The notes under the pieces were generated by a model, which saw only the letters and a program-made list of their open reading frames with translations, ran no database searches and was not told where the DNA came from. The position numbers and the translations under genes are program-made. 64,000 nt of DNA from Vibrio cortegadensis (GTDB lineage Bacteria; Pseudomonadota; Gammaproteobacteria; Enterobacterales; Vibrionaceae): NCBI RefSeq assembly GCF_024347395.1, contig NZ_AP025472.1, positions 1,488,001-1,552,000 on the forward strand, read 5' to 3'. Shown piece by piece: positions 43,025-52,147 of this stretch (positions are counted from its first letter, which is position 1; each line of letters begins with the position of its first letter).

Positions 43025-45082
43025 ATGAAATATTTAATTGGTGTATTTAAATCGCTTTTTCCACGGAACCCATCCATTACTCAAACGATCAGCTTTATTT
43101 TTATTGCGCTCATCTCACTAGTTCTTGCACTCATTATCGCCAGTAATAAAGGGCTTGAGAAAATTACGGTTCAATTTAACAATCTTTCGACTCAAGCTCT
43201 ACCGCTTGCATTTAATAATGCAGAGCTAACACAAAATATTCTAGAACAAGTAAAACTCATAAATTATGGGACTCAAGTTGAATCAGAAGCCCAACTAAAA
43301 CCTGTGCAAGAAAGAATTCAGCAGCTAAAAAGCCTCAGTAATCAAAAGCTGTCATCGTTGGTAGCCATCGCAAAAAGTGCGGACTCAACAATATCAATCG
43401 ATCAACTTGAAGAGCTAAAACACAGCTTGCAGCAACTACATCAAATCACCGAGTCCGTGATACAAGGTCAAAGAAATATAGTTGCGCAGCAGGCTCTCAT
43501 ATCCTCGAACGCCACCGCTTTTCGTTACGGTTTGAATTCCATTGGGCCAGAAATGAACCGCATTAGTATGTTCCTCGTAAGCGAAAACCCTGAAGCTTCG
43601 GATTCAGCGAACCGTTTTATTTCAAGTGCAACGTCTATGGAAAGTTCGTTTCTTCTAATGATGATGGAAACAACAACAGAAAGCGCATTAAAGTTGTATA
43701 AGGAGATGCGAAATCGACAAGCTGGAATTAAGCTTGCTTTTGATGATTTCTCACATTGGCACCCTGATATTGTCGAATATGCCAGCTTGGTTGCACCACT
43801 TCAGATGGTGAATGAGGGGTTCGAACCTAACGGTGTCCTAAAGCAGATCCTCAGCAAACTTGAATTCATAGAGAAACAAAATAACGAGCTACAAAAGGCT
43901 TCGGTTATCGCCAAAAGTACCATTGGGTTACTTAATCAAACATCAACGATGGCAAGAGATAATATAGCCCAAAGCGAAAAAGTCGTTCACAACACTATGC
44001 AGACCGTCTCAAAAGAGTTGATTATATTCGGTGTATTTATCGTTGCCATTGTTGCAATGTCATGGGTAATTTTGAGGGCATGGATCGATAAAGGATTGAA
44101 TAACCTCAAAAATGGCTTAAATGAAATCACCACTCATAATTTGACCCAACAGCTCAAACAAGTTGGGCCGTACGAGATGCGAGAACTTGCGGTAAAACTG
44201 AATCAAGTTATAGATTCAACCAATCAGTCTATTTCGATGGTGACGCGTAACTGCGAAATGCTATACCAAACAGCTGAAATCAGTCACGATGCCGCAGAGC
44301 GCTCCAATCGAAGCCTAAATAAACAAAATGAAGCGTTAACTTGTATCGTAACTACTGTGAGTGAACTTGAGGCTTCAATCCAAGAGATTGCAACCGTAAC
44401 GAATGATTCATACACGGATTCTCAGACTGCTTCGGGTCAAGCAACGACTGGTGTTAAGGTTGTTGATAAAAACAGGCAACGTTTAAAGTCATTGGAACAA
44501 TCTTTAGATTCTAGTGATCGCGCGATGCAAGAATTGGATATGAAAGTCACAAAAATTCAAGCAATGGTCGACTTGATTAGTGGTATTGCCGAAAGCACCA
44601 ATCTACTTGCACTGAACGCAGCCATTGAAGCGGCAAGAGCAGGAGAGCAAGGACGTGGTTTTGCAGTGGTTGCGGATGAAGTCAGGGCTTTGGCTAGTGG
44701 AACCTCGAAACAGACGTCAAACATTCGAGTGATGATGAATGATCTTGTGAATGCGGCCCAAGTGTCGCGTAGTGCAATATCAGACTCTAGAGTAGAGATG
44801 GTAGAGGCGTTGATATCCAGCGATGAAGTTAAAACCACTTTTGGGGATATTCAACAATCAGTGAACCACATAAGCCAAAGAGTCGAACAGATCACCGTAG
44901 CCACAGAAGAGCAAGAACGAGCAACCGCCGATGTCAGTCGTTCTATCAATCAAATTAGTGAGCAAGGGGAACAGACTAAGGTTAGGTTAGAGTCTATGGT
45001 TGAGAGTTCTGAGCAAGTGGCTGATATTGCAGCCCAACAGCAAACGATGTTACATAAGTATCAGTGTGCAGTTCAAGCATAA
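43025..45082 (+). CDS. methyl-accepting chemotaxis protein
   Basis: A 685-residue chemoreceptor. Helix 1 about 18-40, a large periplasmic, helical sensor (about 41-327), helix 2 about 328-349, HAMP, then a coiled-coil signalling domain with the hairpin tip 'ESTNLLALNAAIEAARAGE' in outline (about 520-540) and 'RGFAVVADEVRALA'. No CheR-binding pentapeptide at the C-terminus. The ligand is unknown. GGAG precedes ATG 43025. Monocistronic. Confidence 0.93.
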   Translation: MKYLIGVFKSLFPRNPSITQTISFIFIALISLVLALIIASNKGLEKITVQFNNLSTQALPLAFNNAELTQNILEQVKLINYGTQVESEAQLKPVQERIQQLKSLSNQKLSSLVAIAKSADSTISIDQLEELKHSLQQLHQITESVIQGQRNIVAQQALISSNATAFRYGLNSIGPEMNRISMFLVSENPEASDSANRFISSATSMESSFLLMMMETTTESALKLYKEMRNRQAGIKLAFDDFSHWHPDIVEYASLVAPLQMVNEGFEPNGVLKQILSKLEFIEKQNNELQKASVIAKSTIGLLNQTSTMARDNIAQSEKVVHNTMQTVSKELIIFGVFIVAIVAMSWVILRAWIDKGLNNLKNGLNEITTHNLTQQLKQVGPYEMRELAVKLNQVIDSTNQSISMVTRNCEMLYQTAEISHDAAERSNRSLNKQNEALTCIVTTVSELEASIQEIATVTNDSYTDSQTASGQATTGVKVVDKNRQRLKSLEQSLDSSDRAMQELDMKVTKIQAMVDLISGIAESTNLLALNAAIEAARAGEQGRGFAVVADEVRALASGTSKQTSNIRVMMNDLVNAAQVSRSAISDSRVEMVEALISSDEVKTTFGDIQQSVNHISQRVEQITVATEEQERATADVSRSINQISEQGEQTKVRLESMVESSEQVADIAAQQQTMLHKYQCAVQA

Positions 45083-45112
45083 ACAAACTCACACTGATAT
45101 ATGGATATTGCC

Positions 45113-45916
45113 TTAATTATTTCTAAACGGCTGAGTAAGCATATTATCCAACCTTTGTTCATCTGGCGTATTAAAGATAGGTAACCCAATAATCACCTTA
45201 TCATGGCCAAGTTGCGGCTGAGAAATATAAGTACCAAAGCTTCTATCCCATATCGAAAGGAAGAAGCCAAAATTAGAATGGGTCTCTTTGACGACCACAG
45301 AGTGATGGACTCGATGCATATCAGGAGTAACGATTAGGCGTCGCAAAAATGCATCAACCTTGAGTGGGAGTTTAGCGTTACTGTGATTGAACATCGCACT
45401 TCCATTCAAAATAATCTCAAATGCGACAACAGCCAGCGGTGAAATTCCAAGGGCCATTACACATATCATTTTGATCCACATAGATAGCACGATCTCGATA
45501 GGGTGAAAACGAGCCCCTGTTGTGACATCTATATCCTGATCAGCATGATGAACTCGGTGTAACCGCCATAAGAATCCAACACGGTGAAATATCATGTGTT
45601 GAAAATAGATGATCATATCCAGCAAGATGATACTGAATATGATTTCTAGCCATAGGGGTATCGCGATGGCATTCTGTTCGAGAAGATTGAAAAAGCCCCA
45701 ACCGTGGTCATGAGCGACAATGGCAACCTGAAAAGCTAATACCGGCATGAATAAACTGAGCGTGACACTGTTTAGAACAATTAAGCCCGCATTATTTAAC
45801 CAACGAAAGCCTTTACTTTGCGTTAATTGTTTACGTGGAGATCGCCATTCCCAAATTGCACATAAACAAAAAATGACGATAAAAAAGCTAAAACGAACTA
45901 TTGATGGGTCTTGCAT
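45113..45916 (-). CDS. sterol desaturase/fatty acid hydroxylase family protein
   Basis: A 267-residue membrane protein with about four helices and the eight-His iron-binding set: 'QHMIFHR' (H-x4-H), 'HRVHHA' (H-x2-H-H), 'FNHSN' and 'DMHRVHHS'. It belongs to the integral-membrane di-iron hydroxylase/desaturase superfamily; the lipid substrate is not inferable. Start ATG 45916. Confidence 0.85.
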   Translation of the reverse strand: MQDPSIVRFSFFIVIFCLCAIWEWRSPRKQLTQSKGFRWLNNAGLIVLNSVTLSLFMPVLAFQVAIVAHDHGWGFFNLLEQNAIAIPLWLEIIFSIILLDMIIYFQHMIFHRVGFLWRLHRVHHADQDIDVTTGARFHPIEIVLSMWIKMICVMALGISPLAVVAFEIILNGSAMFNHSNAKLPLKVDAFLRRLIVTPDMHRVHHSVVVKETHSNFGFFLSIWDRSFGTYISQPQLGHDKVIIGLPIFNTPDEQRLDNMLTQPFRNN

Positions 45917-45992
45917 GACATCACTTCCTCTATGAATCTGTCACTACTGTAAGTACAATCGAGCCAATTTTCTATAGTAGTAGCTTATATCA

Positions 45993-46739
45993 ATGCGAAT
46001 CCACGCTTTTCACCGCTTATTTGAACATCGAATGTCCCTTTCAACCAAACCTTTCAACGCTCGTGGCTCAAAAGTTGTACGTTGTAAGTTCTGTCAAATC
46101 ATGGTTGATCACTGCATGTGTGAACATCAACCCGATCTTGACACCAACCTTGCAGTGATGTTGATTGTTTCAGACAACGAGGTGATGAAACCAAGCAATA
46201 CAGGTCGCTTAATACTGGATGTCGTTAAAGAAGGGTTTGTCTATCAGTGGAATCGTACTGAACCTGATGATGAGATGCTCTCACTGCTTAATAGTGATGA
46301 ATACCAGCCCGTGATTGTTTTCCCAAGTGATTATGCTGATGACAAAACACGTGTATTAGAAAGTTTAGACACGCAATTGAAAGATGAGAAGAAGTGGTTA
46401 CTGATTTTCATTGATGGCAGTTGGCGTGAAGCGAGAAAAATATTCCGCAGATCTGATTATTTGGCTCATTTACCCGTGCTTTCCATTAACCCAGAATCTG
46501 TCTCTCAGTACATGATGCGAAAATCGGAGAATGAACAGCACTTGTCTACCGCTGAGGTTGCAAGTTTAGTCTTAAAGCAGGCACAAGAACCGCTGGCCGC
46601 ACAAACACTTGAGCTATGGTTTGAAGCATTCAGAGAAAGTTACATGTTAAGTAAGACTCGTTATCGCCCTGACTTAACAAAACCATCCCTAAGAACATTT
46701 ATTGAGTTTAAAAAACCGAGAGATGCCTCTAATCTTTAA
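45993..46739 (+). CDS. DTW-domain protein (tRNA aminocarboxypropyltransferase family)
   Basis: A 248-residue protein with the motif D-G-S-W in 'IDGSWREARKI' (the eponymous D-T-W variant), an N-terminal zinc-type 'CKFCQIMVDHCMC' and 'EHQPDLDTNLAVMLIV'. DTW proteins such as E. coli TapT (YfiP) transfer an aminocarboxypropyl group from S-adenosylmethionine to uridine in tRNA. The position modified cannot be told. Divergent from the sterol-desaturase gene. Confidence 0.82.
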   Translation: MRIHAFHRLFEHRMSLSTKPFNARGSKVVRCKFCQIMVDHCMCEHQPDLDTNLAVMLIVSDNEVMKPSNTGRLILDVVKEGFVYQWNRTEPDDEMLSLLNSDEYQPVIVFPSDYADDKTRVLESLDTQLKDEKKWLLIFIDGSWREARKIFRRSDYLAHLPVLSINPESVSQYMMRKSENEQHLSTAEVASLVLKQAQEPLAAQTLELWFEAFRESYMLSKTRYRPDLTKPSLRTFIEFKKPRDASNL

Positions 46740-46884
46740 CCACTATGTGCAGACATGTTGTTCAACTGATTCTAGTGAAGAGATAAATTCGCACTAGGTC
46801 ACGGTTTGTAGGGTGGAGGATATGGATAATGCCAATAGTTGATTATTTACGCTCTGGATTTGGAGCGGTTTTAGGAGAGATTTC

Positions 46885-47793
46885 ATGTATTACGGCTTCG
46901 ATGTTGGCGGCACTAAAATTGAATTTGGTGCTTTTAACGAGAAACTTGAACGAGTAGCGACAGAGCGAGTGCCTACACCGGGCGACGATTACCAAAAGTT
47001 GATCGACACCATTGCAGGGCTTGTGGCTAAGTATGACGCGGAGCTTGGCGTTGAAGGTAAGATAGGCCTCGGTTTACCGGGCATGGAAGATGCGGATACT
47101 AACGCGGTATTAACCGTTAATGTTCCTGCAGCGAAAGGCAAACAGTTACGTGCAGATCTAGAAGCGAAAATTGGCCGTAGTGTGAAAATTGAAAATGATG
47201 CCAACTGTTTTGCTCTTTCAGAAGCCTGGGATGAAGATTTAAAAGATGAACCGTCAGTGATGGGGCTGATTCTTGGCACCGGTTTTGGTGGCGGCTTAAT
47301 TTATGATGGCAAGGTTTTTTCTGGCCGTAACCACGTTGCTGGTGAAGTAGGGCATATGCGTCTTCCTATCGATGCATGGTTCCATCTAGGTGATAATGCA
47401 CCTCTACTTGGCTGTGGTTGTGAGAAGAAAGGCTGTATGGATAGTTACCTATCTGGTCGTGGGTTTGAGCTTATCTATGAGCACTACTACGGTGAGAAGA
47501 AGAAAGCGATCGATATCATTACCGCTCATGCGGAAGGTGAAGCGAACGCAGTAGAGCACGTAGAGCGTTTTATGGAACTTCTGGCTATCTGTTTTGGTAA
47601 CCTATTCACGGCTTGTGACCCACATGTTGTCGCGCTTGGCGGTGGTTTATCTAACTTCGATCTTATCTATGAAGAGATGCCAAAGCGTATTCCGAAGCAT
47701 CTGTTATCTGTTGCTAAGTGTCCGAAGATCATCAAAGCAAAACACGGTGATTCAGGCGGTGTTCGTGGCGCTGCTTTCCTTAACATTAAGTAA
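46885..47793 (+). CDS. nagK: N-acetyl-D-glucosamine kinase NagK
   Basis: A 302-residue ROK-family sugar kinase (E. coli NagK 303). N-terminal phosphate loop 'DVGGTKIEFG', catalytic Asp in 'ENDANCFALSE', zinc-site 'GCGCEKKGCMDSY' and the signature 'GHMRLP' preceded by 'AGEVGH'. It phosphorylates GlcNAc from recycling of murein or chitin. AGGAGA precedes ATG 46885. A strong terminator follows. Confidence 0.93.
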   Translation: MYYGFDVGGTKIEFGAFNEKLERVATERVPTPGDDYQKLIDTIAGLVAKYDAELGVEGKIGLGLPGMEDADTNAVLTVNVPAAKGKQLRADLEAKIGRSVKIENDANCFALSEAWDEDLKDEPSVMGLILGTGFGGGLIYDGKVFSGRNHVAGEVGHMRLPIDAWFHLGDNAPLLGCGCEKKGCMDSYLSGRGFELIYEHYYGEKKKAIDIITAHAEGEANAVEHVERFMELLAICFGNLFTACDPHVVALGGGLSNFDLIYEEMPKRIPKHLLSVAKCPKIIKAKHGDSGGVRGAAFLNIK

Positions 47794-47850
47794 TTAAATT
47801 ATTTAGGTGCCGTTATAAGACGGGACAAGTTAAGACGACTGCACAATAAA

Positions 47851-47911
47851 AAAGGGCTGATGGCATTTCTCTTTCTAGTAAAGAGTAAAGCAATCGGCCC
47901 TTTGTGTTTTT
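47851..47911. terminator. bidirectional terminator after nagK
   Basis: AAAGGGCTGAT (47851-47861) pairs with ATCGGCCCTTT (47893-47903) with one wobble; a U-rich tail follows on plus and TTTTTTA on minus. It serves nagK and the convergent small gene. Confidence 0.8.
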
Positions 47912-47929
47912 GCAAAATAACCTGTTAAA

Positions 47930-48196
47930 TTATTCTTCTTTCTCGCCAACACCACGGTTTACTTTTGGCTTCATGGTGATTTTACCAAAACCAAGTTTTC
48001 TGAAGTGATTATCACGATAGTTTCGTACTGATTTAGTATCAGAGATAGATTCGATTTGCTGTTCCATTTTTAGAAACTCAGTTAAATCGATGCCTTCTTC
48101 TTCTGCTACCGCTTCATGGATATTGCGGTGATGTTCGTATGAAAATGTCAGTGTTTTTTCTTCATCTTTATAAGTGTAGATAATGGTACGAGCCAT
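47930..48196 (-). CDS. DUF2960 family protein
   Basis: An 88-residue soluble protein with 'TFSYEHHRNIHEAVAEEEGIDL' in outline, 'FLKMEQQIESI' and 'RNYRDNHFRKLGFGKI', matching my memory of DUF2960, a small gamma-proteobacterial family of unknown function. A purine-rich site precedes ATG 48196. It is independent of the downstream moe/mob operon (74 bp gap). Confidence 0.7.
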   Translation of the reverse strand: MARTIIYTYKDEEKTLTFSYEHHRNIHEAVAEEEGIDLTEFLKMEQQIESISDTKSVRNYRDNHFRKLGFGKITMKPKVNRGVGEKEE

Positions 48197-48269
48197 TGAA
48201 TATTCTCTCTAAATATTTAAACAAAAATGCTAAACAGCATCTTTAAACAAGTTCTTTGAATGATATTGG

Positions 48270-50099
48270 CTAGATTCTGCCTTGAAGTGGGATGATTGTC
48301 ACGCTTTCTCCCTCTTTTACTGTATCAATCGCTGGGCTAATCTCTATCAAACAGTTCGCCTCACTCATTGAACGAAGGATCCCAGAGCCTTGCTTACCTG
48401 TGGTTTTTACTTCTAATTCACCATGTTCATTCATCGTATAAACACCACGGCTGAACTCAGTTCTTCCTTGGCGAGAACGAAGTTGTTCACTCGCAATCGC
48501 TGCAACTTTCAATGGCGTCCAATTGGACTCACCCTGCATTTTACGAATCGCAGGCTCAACAAAATTAATGAACGATACCATTACCGCCACAGGGTTCCCC
48601 GGCAAACCAAAGAAAGGCTTCTCATCAATTTGTCCGAAGGCAAGTGGGCGACCCGGACGCATGTTAATACGCCAAAAATCAATTTGCCCTAACTTTTCAA
48701 GAGCGAGCTTAATGTAATCCGCATCACCAACAGACACACCACCAGACGTAATCACTAAATCCGCTTGTTGCGCTGCACTTTTCAGTACTTCCATCATGCG
48801 ATTTTCATCATCTTCAATGATGCCTAAATCAAGCACTTCACAACCTAACTTTTGCAGCATACCCATGATAGTAAAGCGGTTAGAGTCGTAAATAGAGTTC
48901 GCGCGTTGTTCTGTTCCTGGGGCTTGAACTTCATCACCAGTAGAGAAAACTGCCACTTTAACTTTGCGCAGTACAGGGCATTCACCAAAGCCAAGTGATG
49001 CTATCATCCCCATTTCCGGAGCTTCAACGCGTGTACCTTTAGCAAATACAGTTTGACCAATAGAAATGTCTTCACCTGCTTGACGAACATTTTGTCCTTG
49101 CTTAATCAGCGCATCAGGAAAACTTACAGTGTCACTTTCTTCAATCGCTTGCTCACGCATGACCACAGTATCTGCGCCCATAGGGACGGGGGCTCCGGTC
49201 ATGATTTTAACAGATTCACCAAGTTTCAGTTCTTTGTCATAAGCGTAACCCGCAAGAACTTCAGCTACGATTTTGTAGGAATTGCGTTCCAGATCATCCC
49301 CTCGAATCGCGTAACCGTCCATTGCCGAGTTTGTGTATTGCGGAACATTTACCGGAGAGACAATATCTTCATTTAATACACAGCCATAAGACGCCATTAA
49401 CGGAGACGATGTTGTGAGGGTTTGCTGAGAAATAAGAGAGAGGATTTTCTCTTGTCCTTGACTAACCGAAAGTGCGGCTGGGGCCAAAGTGTCACAGCAT
49501 GACATCTCTCTCTTTTTGGATGTTGATTTGCAATCAAGTGCTGATTTGCAGTCTAGAGAAGTCGATTGGCCATTGAACTTAGTAGCATATTGGATGACGA
49601 AATCGGCAATAGCATCAAGGTCATTAATCGACATTTGTGGCAGTTCAGTTTCAACACGACTATCCGCTGCAATCGCGATGATATTAGTGTCATTAGTGTA
49701 TAGCCACGGTTTACCCACTTCTTCCCGATGTAATTCAATCTTAGGGAATGCGATATTCTTACAGCCTTCAACTAAAATCAAATCAAGTTTATCAGTATCA
49801 AATCGGGTCAACAGGTATTCGAAATCGGCCTCAGCTTCAGGAGTCTCAGTCATTAAAGCATGGCGGTTGCGTGAAGCAATTAACATCTGTGATGCCCCTG
49901 CTTTTCTCAAGCGGTGGCTATCTTTTCCAGGCTTGTCGACATCAAAGTTGTGGTGAGCATGTTTAAGTACGCCAATTTTTAGCCCTGCATCGGTCAGTTT
50001 CGGCAACAGCATCTCTAAAAGGGTCGTTTTCCCAGTACCGCTGTAGGCAGCAAAACCAAGCAATGGGAGTGTAGGTACTTTTATATTTGAAGTCGTCAT
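48270..50099 (-). CDS. MobB-MoeA fusion, molybdopterin cofactor assembly
   Basis: A 609-residue fusion. Residues 1-175 are MobB: Walker A G-x2-G-T-G-K-T-T ('YSGTGKTTLLE'), 'IGVLKHAHHNFDVD' and 'ILVEGCK'. Then comes a short linker containing L-D-C-K-S-A-L-D-C-K-S, followed by MoeA (about 205-609): 'NSAMDGYAIRG', 'MTGAPVPMGADTVVM', 'TGDEV', 'TSGGVSVGDADY' and 'FGLPGNPVAVMV'. MoeA inserts Mo or W into adenylylated molybdopterin and MobB helps MobA attach GMP, so one chain joins two steps. Overlaps the mobA stop by one base. Confidence 0.93.
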   Translation of the reverse strand: MTTSNIKVPTLPLLGFAAYSGTGKTTLLEMLLPKLTDAGLKIGVLKHAHHNFDVDKPGKDSHRLRKAGASQMLIASRNRHALMTETPEAEADFEYLLTRFDTDKLDLILVEGCKNIAFPKIELHREEVGKPWLYTNDTNIIAIAADSRVETELPQMSINDLDAIADFVIQYATKFNGQSTSLDCKSALDCKSTSKKREMSCCDTLAPAALSVSQGQEKILSLISQQTLTTSSPLMASYGCVLNEDIVSPVNVPQYTNSAMDGYAIRGDDLERNSYKIVAEVLAGYAYDKELKLGESVKIMTGAPVPMGADTVVMREQAIEESDTVSFPDALIKQGQNVRQAGEDISIGQTVFAKGTRVEAPEMGMIASLGFGECPVLRKVKVAVFSTGDEVQAPGTEQRANSIYDSNRFTIMGMLQKLGCEVLDLGIIEDDENRMMEVLKSAAQQADLVITSGGVSVGDADYIKLALEKLGQIDFWRINMRPGRPLAFGQIDEKPFFGLPGNPVAVMVSFINFVEPAIRKMQGESNWTPLKVAAIASEQLRSRQGRTEFSRGVYTMNEHGELEVKTTGKQGSGILRSMSEANCLIEISPAIDTVKEGESVTIIPLQGRI

Positions 50100-50683
50100 T
50101 ATTGAATAGTTCCAAATTGCTTAAGTTCTTCAGGAGTGTTTAAATTAACAAAGCAGGTAGGCGAATCACTAAAATCGACATAACTGGTTTGACACTCTTT
50201 ATACAACAAGATGATTTTACGGTCTCCGCGCTGTAAAAAAGCTTCAAGCTTAGGCAATACGCGCTTATGAAAAAGGGTAAATACTGGTTGTTTATAGTCA
50301 CCATCGTGTGCGACTAAAATGTCCGAATCCACTTGAACATCAGCACAAAAACGAGCGACTAAGTCACTGTTAATTTGTGGGCTATCACAAGGAACGAAAC
50401 CAACCCAATCAGTACCCGCATGCAAAAGACCGGCATGGATTCCACCTAGAGGACCGGGATAATCAGGAAAAGAGTCAGAGACAACCGGAGCAAGGGTGCT
50501 GTACTGCTCTACATTACGATTAGCATTAATAATAATGCTATCGGTTTGTGTGGAGAGTTTATCGAAAACGTACTGAATTAGTGGCTTACCATTGAGCTCC
50601 ACTAATCCTTTATCTTTACCGCCCATGCGACTTGCTTGCCCACCGGCTAAAATGACCCAACTAGTTTCCGTTGGTTGCAACAT
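50099..50683 (-). CDS. mobA: molybdenum cofactor guanylyltransferase MobA
   Basis: A 194-residue enzyme (E. coli MobA also 194) that adds GMP to Mo-molybdopterin. N-terminal 'VILAGGQASRMGGKDKG' nucleotide loop, 'PGPLGGIHAGL' and 'VGFVPCDSPQI'. ATG 50683 lies inside the tupC 3' end (23-bp overlap). The open frame continues 54 bp upstream, which I reject as non-homologous. Confidence 0.92.
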   Translation of the reverse strand: MLQPTETSWVILAGGQASRMGGKDKGLVELNGKPLIQYVFDKLSTQTDSIIINANRNVEQYSTLAPVVSDSFPDYPGPLGGIHAGLLHAGTDWVGFVPCDSPQINSDLVARFCADVQVDSDILVAHDGDYKQPVFTLFHKRVLPKLEAFLQRGDRKIILLYKECQTSYVDFSDSPTCFVNLNTPEELKQFGTIQ

Positions 50684-51380
50684 ATGAATTCTCTTGTGCT
50701 TGTTCTTTAGAAATAACGTGTAACAACGGTGATTCAACCATGGTTGTCTCTTTAATCCACCACTGTTTTTTGCATAAATCGGTTAGCGCATTGGTTTGAT
50801 GACTGGTAATGACCAAACTTGATCCTCTCTGTAACAGATCTTTTGCCATGACAACCAATCTCTCAATGGACTCTTGGTCTAAGGAGGCACTTGGTTCATC
50901 CATCAGAAGTATTGATGGTTTTATGATCCAAGCTCTTGCCATTGCGACACGTTGTTTTTCGCCCCCAGATAAGACTGAAACGTGCTCGTCTGCGAGGGTC
51001 TCTAATCCTACCATTCTTAAGGCATTAATAACTTGTGCTCGTTTGTCTTTTGTCGCTTCTTTTTGAAAACGAATGGCATAAACAACGTTTTGATACACTG
51101 AACCATCAAATAGATAGGGTGATTGATGCAGATAAATGACATCTTTCCTGCCAGTTTTTCTAAACATCGTCGAAAACAGAGAGCGGTTAGGGCAATCGAC
51201 TTTCCCCGTTGTTGGTTTAACTAAACCTGACAGAATTTTAAGTAAGGTCGTTTTTCCTACACCATTGTCGCCTTTCAAGTAGATAGCGTCATTTGGGCCA
51301 ATCGATAGCTCAGGAATGTGGAATAAAACACGATCTTTAAAACGCATCGAAAGCTGAGTAGCGGTTATTTTTATCGTCAT
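50661..51380 (-). CDS. tupC: tungstate/molybdate ABC transporter ATPase TupC
   Basis: A 239-residue ATPase: Walker A GDNGVGKTT (about 36-44), Q-loop 'LHQSPYLFDG', signature 'LSGGEKQRVAMARA', Walker B 'ILLMDEPSASLD', switch 'ITSH'. It lacks the C-terminal TOBE domain of ModC, as expected of TupC. ATG 51380 is preferred to the GTG nine bases earlier. Third gene of tupABC-mobA-mobB/moeA. Confidence 0.88.
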   Translation of the reverse strand: MTIKITATQLSMRFKDRVLFHIPELSIGPNDAIYLKGDNGVGKTTLLKILSGLVKPTTGKVDCPNRSLFSTMFRKTGRKDVIYLHQSPYLFDGSVYQNVVYAIRFQKEATKDKRAQVINALRMVGLETLADEHVSVLSGGEKQRVAMARAWIIKPSILLMDEPSASLDQESIERLVVMAKDLLQRGSSLVITSHQTNALTDLCKKQWWIKETTMVESPLLHVISKEQAQENSYVATNGN

Positions 51381-51389
51381 TCCGCGCAC

Positions 51390-52088
51390 CTAAGTCCGTA
51401 AATAACCTTTTCCTCTCATACTAGAAAGGAAAAAATTGAGAATAAGAGCCAGTGTCAGTAAAACAATACCAAGTGCGACACCTTGAGCAAATGCACCTTT
51501 ATGGCTTTCCATTGCAATAGCGGTTGGAATATTTCGAGTCATACCCATGATATTACCACCGACCATCATTGAACAGCCAACTTCGGTAACGATACGAGAG
51601 AATGCTGCAATTGTCGCAGCAAAGAGTGGAAAACGGGTTTCCCATATTAAGGTTGCCGCCACTCTTGGGACTGAAACACCCAAGGTAATGGCTGTCTCTA
51701 CTGCACGGCGATCACTCGATTGTAATGCGCCATGCATCATGGAGACTAGAATAGGAAAACAGATGAGCATTTGGCCCAAGATCATCGCTTTTTGGGTGAA
51801 AAGCATTTGCCAATCACCTAATGGTCCCGCCCGAGAGAGAAGCATATACAGCAACAAACCAATCACAACCGTAGGAACGGCTTGAAGTGTATTAATGACA
51901 GACAGCAGCAGCCATTTCCCAGTAAAGTCAGTGTAAGCAAGAATGAAAGACAACATAATTGCTGGCAACAGAACCAGAGAAATAGCGGAAAGTGAGACAC
52001 TGGAAGAGACCGCAACGATCTCCCATAAATTGGTATCTAAACTCACCAGCAGATGTAATGCTTCTAACGTAGTTTGCCAAAGGCTCAT
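51390..52088 (-). CDS. tupB: tungstate ABC transporter permease TupB
   Basis: A 232-residue inner-membrane permease with five or six helices. The EAA-type loop includes 'AVETAITLGVSVPRVAATLIWETRFP', and 'GCSMMVGGNIMGMTRNIPTAIAME' is typical of TupB and sulfate/tungstate permeases. Nine bases before tupC; 47 bp after tupA, across a short duplicated segment. Confidence 0.88.
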   Translation of the reverse strand: MSLWQTTLEALHLLVSLDTNLWEIVAVSSSVSLSAISLVLLPAIMLSFILAYTDFTGKWLLLSVINTLQAVPTVVIGLLLYMLLSRAGPLGDWQMLFTQKAMILGQMLICFPILVSMMHGALQSSDRRAVETAITLGVSVPRVAATLIWETRFPLFAATIAAFSRIVTEVGCSMMVGGNIMGMTRNIPTAIAMESHKGAFAQGVALGIVLLTLALILNFFLSSMRGKGYLRT

Positions 52089-52097
52089 ATTGGTTTC

Positions 52098-52147
52098 CGT
52101 TAAGACCTATTTTCTTGAGAACAAATCGTTAAGACCTATTTTTCTTG
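52098..52147. repeat. duplicated tupA 3' end in the tupA-tupB gap
   Basis: CGTTAAGACCTATTTTCTTG (52098-52117) recurs at 52127-52147 with one extra T. The second copy includes the tupA stop codon and last codons, so the first copy is a duplicate of the gene's 3' end. Confidence 0.75.
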
